Assembly: GCA_017416465.1 (NCBI GenBank)
Contig: JAFQCK010000135.1
Coordinates: forward strand, 1-41,629
Source: Lachnospiraceae bacterium
GTDB taxonomy: Bacteria; Bacillota; Clostridia; Lachnospirales; Lachnospiraceae
Reading direction: 5' to 3'
DNA: 41,629 bases
Under the pieces are notes generated by a model, which was given only the letters and a program-made list of their open reading frames with translations, did not search any database and was not told the DNA's origin. The position numbers and the translations under genes are program-made. Positions 35,738 to 41,629 of this stretch are shown here, in pieces; within the stretch, counting starts at the first letter, position 1; every line of letters starts with the position of its first letter.

Positions 35738-36665
35738 TTACGTTTCCTACCTTTTCAACAAAAATTTCATGCAATGAAGGCTCTCTTAATTCGAACTTTA
35801 TAACATTAACGTTATTATCAGTTAGCTTTTTCAAAAAATCCATAGCCTGTGCTTCACTTGCAACCTTTATTTCATATTCATCCGCATTTTTTATTACTTT
35901 TTTAAATTCAAATCCATTAATAATTCCTTCTACATCATCTTCACACTTGATATGCATATTTACTCTTCCATATTCTTTCTTAATCTGATTAAGATTACCT
36001 TGTAAAACTGCATTTCCTTTATTAAGTATTGTTATATCAGTACAAAATTCTTCAATTGTATGCATTTGATGACTTGACATAATTACATATTTATTTTTTG
36101 CAATTTCTTCTCTGATAATAGATTTAAACAAATCTGCATTAACCGGGTCAAGACCACTCAAAGGCTCATCTAAAACAATAATTTCAGGGTCTGAAATCAA
36201 TGCTGCTATTAACTGAATCTTTTGCTGATTACCTTTAGATAACTGGTCAGCATTCATAGACTTAGCCTTTTTGTTTTTTCCTACTGCCTTTGGATATATG
36301 TAATCCTCCATCTCTAATCGTTCAGCCCAATATTTAATTCTTTTCTTAGCCTCTTCCTTTTGAACACCTCTAAGCTTTGCAAAATATATAAGCTGGTCCA
36401 TAAGTGAAAACTTAGGATATAAACCTCTTTCTTCTGCTAAATATCCAATCTTTGTATTAATAACATCAATTTCTTTACCATCCCAAAGAACTTCTCCTGA
36501 ATCCTTTGATAACATTCCCAAAATAATTCTTATGGTAGTTGTCTTTCCGGCACCATTAGTACCTAATAAAGCATATACCCCCGGCTCCTTCATCTCAAAA
36601 CTTAAGTTATTAACAACTGTTTTTTCTCCATATTTTTTTACAATGTTTTTTACCTGTAACGACAT
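35727..36665 (-). CDS. ABC transporter ATP-binding protein (NatA-like)
   Basis: 312 residues from the ATG at 36665, preceded by AAAGGAA; the upstream in-frame ATG at 36728 lacks a site. Walker A LGTNGAGKTTTI, signature LSKGNQQKIQ, Walker B IIVLDEPLSGLDP and the switch His in MSSHQMH are intact. A C-terminal domain (about 220-312, ending LHEIFVEKVG) is usual for this class. It powers the two permeases that follow. The leader contains a hairpin just upstream of the ribosome site. Confidence 0.88.
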   Translation of the reverse strand: MSLQVKNIVKKYGEKTVVNNLSFEMKEPGVYALLGTNGAGKTTTIRIILGMLSKDSGEVLWDGKEIDVINTKIGYLAEERGLYPKFSLMDQLIYFAKLRGVQKEEAKKRIKYWAERLEMEDYIYPKAVGKNKKAKSMNADQLSKGNQQKIQLIAALISDPEIIVLDEPLSGLDPVNADLFKSIIREEIAKNKYVIMSSHQMHTIEEFCTDITILNKGNAVLQGNLNQIKKEYGRVNMHIKCEDDVEGIINGFEFKKVIKNADEYEIKVASEAQAMDFLKKLTDNNVNVIKFELREPSLHEIFVEKVGNVNEE

Positions 36666-36692
36666 AATTTTATTCCTTTCAAAATAATTTGT

Positions 36693-36728
36693 TTGTAACT
36701 GTTCAAGCTTAGCTATAAACAGATACAA
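36693..36728 (-). repeat. 5'-UTR hairpin, GTAACNGTTC family
   Basis: Arms TTGTAACTGTT (36693-36703) and AACAGATACAA (36718-36728) pair with one mismatch, about 15 bases before the ribosome site of the ABC ATPase gene. It parallels the hairpins before purO and before the argH leader ORF. Confidence 0.5.
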
Positions 36729-36783
36729 AATATTTATAATCCTTAAAACATAAACTTATATATCTCTATATAAGACATAGTGA

Positions 36784-36792
36784 ATTATATCA
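36784..36792 (-). promoter_or_regulatory. Extended -10 promoter of the NatAB-like operon
   Basis: TGATATAAT on the minus strand (36792-36784), with a weak -35. Transcription would start near 36777 and give a 112-base leader. The rest of the 345-base gap before rnhA holds only this, the hairpin and the rnhA terminator. Confidence 0.55.
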
Positions 36793-36927
36793 TAATCATT
36801 CTGATATTTATATATTAAAAAAGTCATATTTTCCCATTCTAAAGCCATTTTTATTATGCATTTTTTTACTCCTTTCATTTGCTTTAGGATTGATTATATC
36901 AGGAAATTATTAAAAAATCCTTAAATG

Positions 36928-36975
36928 AAAAAGGGGCTGTCGCTTCAAAGATTTTTTTCATTAAAGCGACAGTCC
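36928..36975 (-). terminator. Rho-independent terminator of rnhA
   Basis: On the minus strand GGACTGTCGCTT (36975-36964) pairs with AAGCGACAGCCC (36945-36934) with one G-U or mismatch, followed by CTTTTT. Confidence 0.85.
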
Positions 36976-37010
36976 TAAAAAGTTATACTTATTTTAACTC
37001 TTATAATGAA

Positions 37011-37622
37011 TCAATTAATAATATCTAATGCTTTTTTTGCAAGTTCATCAGCCAAATCATTATATTTATCATTAGAATGGCCTTTTACCTTTACAAATTC
37101 TATTTCTATCTTATTTTTCATTTCATCATAAAATTTCTTATAAGAAATTGTACCTTCTTTATTAGTTTTCCATTCTCCAAGACACCATTTTGAAATTCCT
37201 GTATAATCATGATGAATATATACTTTTCTTTTATTATGCTCGAATGCATATGTCATAGCAGCCATTGCTCCTGCAATTTCACCTGCAACATTATTCATTT
37301 CAGCTAATTTCTTATCTACAATTTTTTCAGAAAAAGTATACTCGTTACCTTCATCAATAATAACCATTCCATAAGAAAACTCTGTATCACTTCCATTATA
37401 GCTTCCATCAACATATGCAATGATTTCATCTGATTTTAAATCATTAATATTAACACATTTAGAATTACTTCCATTATTAATAAAAGCTTCGGCTTCTTCA
37501 AAAGTTGTAAAACTTTTAAATTCAGCTCCCTGAAACTTATCTGTATGTTTCTTACATTCATCCCATGTATTAAAAATTCCTATTTGTCTGCCTTTTCTTA
37601 CTGCATAAAATTTATTTGCCAT
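37011..37622 (-). CDS. rnhA: Ribonuclease H1 with viroplasmin-type N-domain
   Basis: 203 residues. An N-terminal RNA/DNA-hybrid-binding domain (about 3-48: KFYAVRKGRQIGIFNTWDEC) of the caulimovirus viroplasmin type precedes an RNase H fold. Likely catalytic acids are Asp72 (AYVDGSYNG), Glu115 (NVAGEIAG), Asp139 (HHDYTG) and Asp192 (LADELAKKA). The enzyme cuts the RNA strand of RNA-DNA hybrids such as R-loops and primers. The ATG follows AAGGTGAG. It is a single gene with an extended -10 promoter and a good terminator. Confidence 0.9.
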   Translation of the reverse strand: MANKFYAVRKGRQIGIFNTWDECKKHTDKFQGAEFKSFTTFEEAEAFINNGSNSKCVNINDLKSDEIIAYVDGSYNGSDTEFSYGMVIIDEGNEYTFSEKIVDKKLAEMNNVAGEIAGAMAAMTYAFEHNKRKVYIHHDYTGISKWCLGEWKTNKEGTISYKKFYDEMKNKIEIEFVKVKGHSNDKYNDLADELAKKALDIIN

Positions 37623-37656
37623 TTTTTTCTCACCTTAAATATATTTAATCTTATAC

Positions 37657-37665
37657 AGTATATCA
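37657..37665 (-). promoter_or_regulatory. Extended -10 promoter of rnhA
   Basis: TGATATACT on the minus strand (37665-37657), 35 bases before the start codon. The -35 is weak. Confidence 0.45.
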
Positions 37666-37680
37666 TAAAAAACTTATTTT

Positions 37681-38310
37681 TTATAGATTATTATCTATTA
37701 TTTCCCCGTTTTTCATTTCATACACTTCATCGCAAAGATAGTCAATATCGTCTTTATAATGAGAGGCAATCAATACGATCCTGTCGTTCTTCTTATATTC
37801 CAAAATAATTTCACGAATTTTCTTTACAGAAGAATCATCAATCGCATTTAAAGGCTCATCCAAAATCAATATCTTCGGATCATCCATGATTGCCATTGCA
37901 ATGGCAACTTTTTGCTTCATACCTAGAGAATAATTTTTCACTTTCTTTTTTTCTTTCGATGACAATCCCACCATTTCAAGTGACTGAATGATTTTCTGTT
38001 TATCTACTTTTCCACTATAGGAACTGATGAATTTCAAATTGTCGTAAGCAGAATAATATGGTATCAGATTTGGTCTTTCTATAATAAAGCCAACATCTCT
38101 CATAAACCCATTTTGTTTTTTTCCATCAACGAGAATCTCTCCTGAAGACTTATTCATCAATCCCAATAACAATTTAAACAACACCGTTTTTCCAGAACCG
38201 TTCTGACCTATAATCCCATAGATTTGCCCAGACTCAAATGTTAAATTGATATTTTTCACTAAATATTTTCGATCTACTATTTTACATAAATTCTTCACTT
38301 CAATCCGCAT
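37681..38310 (-). CDS. ABC transporter ATP-binding protein of the lipoprotein cassette
   Basis: About 209 residues from the ATG at 38310 (AAAGG seven bases before). Walker A GQNGSGKTVLFK, signature YSLGMKQKVAIA, Walker B ILILDEPLNAIDD and the switch His in IASHYKDD are intact. It is short, with no C-terminal extra domain, as in LanF/bacteriocin-resistance and small antibiotic exporters. It is the last gene of a four-gene operon. Base composition is higher in GC than the rest of the window. Confidence 0.88.
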   Translation of the reverse strand: MRIEVKNLCKIVDRKYLVKNINLTFESGQIYGIIGQNGSGKTVLFKLLLGLMNKSSGEILVDGKKQNGFMRDVGFIIERPNLIPYYSAYDNLKFISSYSGKVDKQKIIQSLEMVGLSSKEKKKVKNYSLGMKQKVAIAMAIMDDPKILILDEPLNAIDDSSVKKIREIILEYKKNDRIVLIASHYKDDIDYLCDEVYEMKNGEIIDNNL

Positions 38311-38349
38311 AGCAGTCCCTTTCCTTCCGGTCAAATTCTTTCATTATTA

Positions 38350-39246
38350 TCAAAAATCTTTCTTTCTTATCATACGATATATCACTGCTGACAGAAGTAC
38401 AAACCAGATTGCTCCTGTCAACATCGTATCTCCAAATACCATAATTACATCTTTTTTGATACCTGCAAAATCAAAAATAAAAAACCTTTGCAGAGTCACA
38501 TAACTAAATATCTCTGAAAGATCGATTGAAATCCCAATCTTATAAAAATTCCACGGACCGACATAATCTAATACAGCTATGTTAAGTAACACGGTAAGCA
38601 GAATAGCACATATACCATATTGCACATTGTCTTTCTTAATGCTGAACACCAGTCCGATCATTGATAATAAAACCAATCCCACATAGTATTTAAATATTAC
38701 GATTCCCAGAATAAGCAGGCTATTGTATTTCAGAATAGACACCGGAACATAAATAGCGGTAGTTCTTAATATATAAAATTCCTGTTCTTCTCCCAACAAA
38801 AGAATCGCCTCTTTTGTATATTCAAACGAAAAAGACAATCCACCACAACTTCCAACGATGAAAGCCAGTAAAACAAATAAGAATAAGAACAAAAAAGAAA
38901 ATACAAGCGTCAGCTTCAGCATTCCAAAATACAGATTTTTTCTCGTCCCATATTTAATGAACAGATTTTTTGTCAGATATTCCTCGTAAACAATGTCTGC
39001 TATTAAAATTGCAAATGCAATTAACACAAAATAATAAGCCATAGAGGGATCTGAAAAAGCCATGAGAAGATACATGTATATATTAGGTTCTTCAGTCCCC
39101 AAACCTCGATATTCCAGATTGATATAATGAACCGCAAAATATAATTTACTGATGATCAACGCCATGCATAGAATCAGTTTGCATAAAAAATCAGTTCTCA
39201 AAATTTTTGATTTTATGACATTTAATAAACATACTTTTTTACCCAT
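38350..39246 (-). CDS. ABC-2 permease of the lipoprotein cassette (second)
   Basis: 298 residues with six predicted helices: about 20-38, 70-90, 108-133, 165-190, 198-225 and 275-295. I recognise no specific family beyond ABC-2 like. TKNLFIKYGTRKNLYFGMLKL is a polar cytosolic loop after the second helix, typical of such permeases. GGAGAG precedes the ATG by seven bases. It starts 23 bases after the other permease gene. Two unlike permeases with one ATPase recall LanEG-type immunity transporters (inference). Confidence 0.75.
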   Translation of the reverse strand: MGKKVCLLNVIKSKILRTDFLCKLILCMALIISKLYFAVHYINLEYRGLGTEEPNIYMYLLMAFSDPSMAYYFVLIAFAILIADIVYEEYLTKNLFIKYGTRKNLYFGMLKLTLVFSFLFLFLFVLLAFIVGSCGGLSFSFEYTKEAILLLGEEQEFYILRTTAIYVPVSILKYNSLLILGIVIFKYYVGLVLLSMIGLVFSIKKDNVQYGICAILLTVLLNIAVLDYVGPWNFYKIGISIDLSEIFSYVTLQRFFIFDFAGIKKDVIMVFGDTMLTGAIWFVLLSAVIYRMIRKKDF

Positions 39247-39269
39247 CTTTGCTCTCCAAACGGTACTGC

Positions 39270-40061
39270 TTACCTTTTTCTTTCAATTTTGTAGGTATAG
39301 CTTACAAGCAGCAGAATACTAAGAAGCAATACCCACCATGTAAAATAATCAACCATCACAGCAAAAGGCGTGTCAGTCATAGTCGGATCCACCCCACCGA
39401 GAAGCGTATCACTAAACCGTGTTCTACGCCAAAATATCATTCCAAGAATTCTAAAGATAATATACGGCATAATACAGATCAATACCCTGTTATCTATCCA
39501 CATAGCAACAACATAACTCATCGCAGAACAGACACCGCCCACAAATGCATAGCTTACAGCAATTAACAGTACAAATTCCATAGCGGTATTTCCAGTAAAA
39601 TACTTCCCTATCAATGCATCTTTCCGATCCAGATAATTCCATCCCTTATCTCCTGTAGACAGGAAAAAATAGATTGAAAAATACATCAGTATCACTAAAA
39701 GAAAATTAAAAATCATTCCACTTAACATTGTGGTGATATATTTTGCCGTATAATAAAAATTGCTATGATTTTTACAACAGATCCTGTTATCAATTCCGTT
39801 TTTTCGATCATCTAAAAAGGAAAGCACATACACTAATGATGGCATAATCTCCAGTACTGCCATAAAACTTTCCCCCATTTTATCCTGCCATAAATAAAAA
39901 GCAGACATATCTGTATGTATTTCAACATAATCATACTCTAACCGATAATAATAATTACGAAACAAACAACAAATCAGCACATAAACCACTGTCACGCCCA
40001 GAAGCCATAGTAACCTTTTTTCGTGAACCATTCTTTTAATCTCAGTCATCAAAGTTCTCAT
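39270..40061 (-). CDS. ABC-2 permease of the lipoprotein cassette (first)
   Basis: 263 residues with six hydrophobic segments; the first (LLWLLGVTVVYVLICCLF) follows a basic N-terminus. FLDDRKNGIDNRICCKN lies in the first cytosolic loop, a place where related permeases carry a coupling helix. Its ATG overlaps the stop of the lipoprotein gene (ATGA, 40058-40061), so the two are translated together. Confidence 0.75.
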   Translation of the reverse strand: MRTLMTEIKRMVHEKRLLWLLGVTVVYVLICCLFRNYYYRLEYDYVEIHTDMSAFYLWQDKMGESFMAVLEIMPSLVYVLSFLDDRKNGIDNRICCKNHSNFYYTAKYITTMLSGMIFNFLLVILMYFSIYFFLSTGDKGWNYLDRKDALIGKYFTGNTAMEFVLLIAVSYAFVGGVCSAMSYVVAMWIDNRVLICIMPYIIFRILGMIFWRRTRFSDTLLGGVDPTMTDTPFAVMVDYFTWWVLLLSILLLVSYTYKIERKR

Positions 40062-41014
40062 TCAAAATATACATCTCCTGTCACTGCATCTATTTGGAAA
40101 TTTCTTTCGTGTCCATTTTCAAGAACAACGATATTCCAGATTGGAACCGCCGATAAATCTCTTTTCAGCCTGTATGCCAGTTCAAACATCTTTATCTCGC
40201 TGACAGAATTTTTATCAATTTTATTCGCTACAATCGACAGCACGCTTTCCATGCTTAATATTTCACTAATCGCTTCTCCTTGTTTTTCAACCTTATAATA
40301 TGGTGAAATTCCCTGATATTCATAAATCTTATTCATTTCAGTCATACATAGAGTTCCTCGTCTAAAATCGATTGGTATATTGGTTGGAACACCGTCATTT
40401 AATACCAGTCTCCCCGTAAAAACAACCCCGTCATAGGAAGGTCTTACAGAGACATAAACATAATCTTTTTGTGCTTTCGAGGTATGGACTGTTACATATT
40501 CGACAACCCATTGAAACTCCGAGTCTTGATAGGTCGTATCCATATAATTCTCTGCAAACGCAATCAGATCTTTAATATCTGTACCATTCGGTATATTCAG
40601 CTTCTTTTTGATTTTCTCCTGATTATTGCGGTAAATATCACAGGAACTAATGATTTTTTTTGAAGCTAAAACACTATTGAACGAGGTTCCACTCGTCAGA
40701 TCATTTCCTTCCAATTTTGTCAGCTGAATGGAATAAATCTCGTCTTTGTCCGTAATGATCGGTGCCACATGCGTTTCCCCGATATTCTGGAATTCACTTT
40801 TGTTCGTTCCAAGGACACCCATGATCTCTTCCGCATTATTTCTGACTTCCCGGATACTTTTCCGTTCAAAATTCATTTCTGAAACTTTTTTTTGTCCCGT
40901 TTTTTCACTGCTGATCTCCTGCTTCTTTTCAATCTTTTCTACACCCATACAAGATGTAAGTACAATCGCCGATGTTACAGCAGCTACAAAAAAGAGTTTT
41001 TTTACATTGCACAT
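40058..41014 (-). CDS. Lipoprotein with PepSY-like C-terminus, first gene of an ABC operon
   Basis: 318 residues. The signal peptide (KKLFFVAAVTSAIVL) ends in the lipobox LTSC with Cys22, so the mature protein would be lipid-anchored outside the cell. A Lys/Glu/Ser-rich spacer follows. The body is of unknown family; the last 35 residues (AVPIWNIVVLENG, then FQIDAVTGDVYFE) resemble the end of a PepSY/YycI-like domain. It may capture or shield a peptide substrate for the transporter encoded downstream (inference). GAGG lies ten bases before the ATG. Codon use and GC match the three following genes and not the rest of the window. Confidence 0.75.
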   Translation of the reverse strand: MCNVKKLFFVAAVTSAIVLTSCMGVEKIEKKQEISSEKTGQKKVSEMNFERKSIREVRNNAEEIMGVLGTNKSEFQNIGETHVAPIITDKDEIYSIQLTKLEGNDLTSGTSFNSVLASKKIISSCDIYRNNQEKIKKKLNIPNGTDIKDLIAFAENYMDTTYQDSEFQWVVEYVTVHTSKAQKDYVYVSVRPSYDGVVFTGRLVLNDGVPTNIPIDFRRGTLCMTEMNKIYEYQGISPYYKVEKQGEAISEILSMESVLSIVANKIDKNSVSEIKMFELAYRLKRDLSAVPIWNIVVLENGHERNFQIDAVTGDVYFE

Positions 41015-41169
41015 TTTTTCTTACCTCACATATTTTTCATTCATTTTCAACCATATTAGTTGTGATAATCTATATTATAAAATCTCTAAAGTGCTTTTGT
41101 ATTCTATCCACGATACAATGCCTTATTATCAATACTGTAATTATAATTTTTTTACTTATTATTTTCAAT

Positions 41170-41221
41170 AACCACTCATAAGCAATATATAACCTCTTAT
41201 ATCTTAAAATTAACCTCTTGA
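41170..41221. promoter_or_regulatory. Three 21-bp-phased direct repeats upstream of the lipoprotein-ABC operon
   Basis: AACCACTCAT (41170), AACCTCTTAT (41191) and AACCTCTTGA (41212) start exactly 21 bases apart, two turns of the helix. They lie about 155-205 bases before the lipoprotein start and upstream of possible -10 boxes TAGAAT (41106-41101) and TATAAT (41079-41074), both of which lack a good -35. This is the arrangement expected of an activator such as a two-component response regulator. The rest of the 397-base gap is AT-rich and contains no convincing gene. Confidence 0.55.
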
Positions 41222-41283
41222 TAAAATCCATATAAAACGAAACATTATGCCATCTTAATATTTCTTATTTAATTTTTTACACG

Positions 41284-41308
41284 CAAAAAAAGAACAGTTA
41301 CCTGTTCT
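41284..41308 (-). terminator. Terminator of the rRNA operon
   Basis: On the minus strand AGAACAG-GTAA-CTGTTCT (41308-41291) is followed by seven T. It lies about 100 bases after the 23S 3' end. Confidence 0.9.
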
Positions 41309-41410
41309 CTCTTCATCTTTTCCAATTTTCCAAATATTGTACCTTCAAAACTACACACTAAACTTCATCCTATATCTTTCAACCTGACATACGTTCTTCC
41401 TAAACCTTAA

Positions 41411-41629
41411 TGGTTAAGCCCTCGACCTATTAGTATCAGTCAGCTCAATACATTACTGTACTTACACCTCTGACCTATCTACCTCGTCGTCTTCAAGGGG
41501 TCTTACTACTTGCGTATGGGATATCTCATCTTGAGGGGGGCTTCACGCTTAGATGCCTTCAGCGTTTATCCCGTCCCGACTTGGCTACTCTGCCGTGCCT
41601 TTGGTAAGACAACAGATACACCAGCGGTC
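41411..41629 (-). rRNA. 23S ribosomal RNA, 3' end (partial)
   Basis: The reverse complement ends with TACTAATAGGTCGAGGGCTTAACCA, written here in parts: TGACTGATACTAATAGGTCG and then AGGGCTTAACC, the conserved 23S 3' terminus. AAGCGTGAAGCCCCCCTCAA and CAAGTAGTAAGACCCCTTGA are also typical of the last 200 bases. The gene runs off the right edge. No 5S rRNA sequence lies between it and the operon terminator. Confidence 0.95.

Noticed and set aside
36929-37010. Small RNA candidate suggested by the strong hairpin after rnhA
   Set aside because: The hairpin with its T-run is adequately explained as the rnhA terminator and no separate promoter precedes it.
41070-41231. 53-codon minus-strand ORF starting MDFIKRLILRYKRL in the gap before the lipoprotein gene
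   Set aside because: It has no ribosome site, covers the phased repeats and promoter region, and is explained by AT-rich Leu/Ile/Lys codons occurring by chance.

Overview
The window (41.6 kb, AT-rich, mostly about 30% GC) reads as chromosome of a low-GC Clostridia, most likely a Lachnospiraceae member. Supporting signs are a stand-alone AICAR formyltransferase paired with a PurO-type IMP cyclohydrolase instead of bifunctional PurH, a CIRCE-controlled htpG, strong GGAGG ribosome sites with several TTG/GTG starts, and MoxR/DUF58/transglutaminase and kinase/PP2C gene sets common in that family. No phage, CRISPR array or insertion-sequence transposase was seen.

Layout. 1-3.2 kb: 5' part of clpB and a TIR-transmembrane-propeller protein. 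3.2-5.7 kb: purO-purH purine operon under a ZTP riboswitch. 5.7-8.3 kb: PAS/GGDEF cyclase, XRE regulator, tRNA-Pro(CGG), and a small DUF5721-like gene. 8.3-12.2 kb: htpG behind a CIRCE box and argH behind a structured leader with a small ORF. 12.2-16.8 kb: MscS channel, a branching-enzyme homologue that has lost its catalytic residues and carries a lysine-rich repeat tail, and a YihY-type membrane protein. 16.8-17.25 kb: two large palindromic intergenic elements. 17.25-25.3 kb: argS, a UDP-sugar pyrophosphorylase, a disordered basic protein, a UvrD-like helicase, gltX and a FliD-like protein. 25.4-36.8 kb: codirectional envelope/signalling block (NatAB-like ABC exporter, PP2C phosphatase, zinc-ribbon/kinase/LRR protein, MoxR, DUF58, transglutaminase). 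37-37.6 kb: ribonuclease H. 37.7-41.2 kb: a lipoprotein-permease-permease-ATPase operon of clearly higher GC, with three 21-bp-phased direct repeats upstream, probably acquired. 41.4 kb to the end: 3' end of a 23S rRNA gene, with no 5S gene between it and its terminator.

How genes work together. PurO and PurH perform the last two steps to IMP, and the riboswitch senses ZMP/ZTP, the PurH substrate or its triphosphate. The PP2C/kinase pair is the writer and eraser of Ser/Thr phosphorylation and probably modulates the surrounding envelope genes (inference). MoxR, DUF58 and the transglutaminase form a recurrent chaperone/membrane assembly set. The right-hand ABC operon looks like a peptide-resistance or peptide-export module driven by a regulator encoded elsewhere (inference).

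The most unusual items are the inactive branching enzyme, the ZTP riboswitch with an upstream anti-aptamer arm and an aptamer insertion, the argH leader ORF, and the phased operator of the acquired ABC cassette. All calls come from reading the sequence; no database search was possible.
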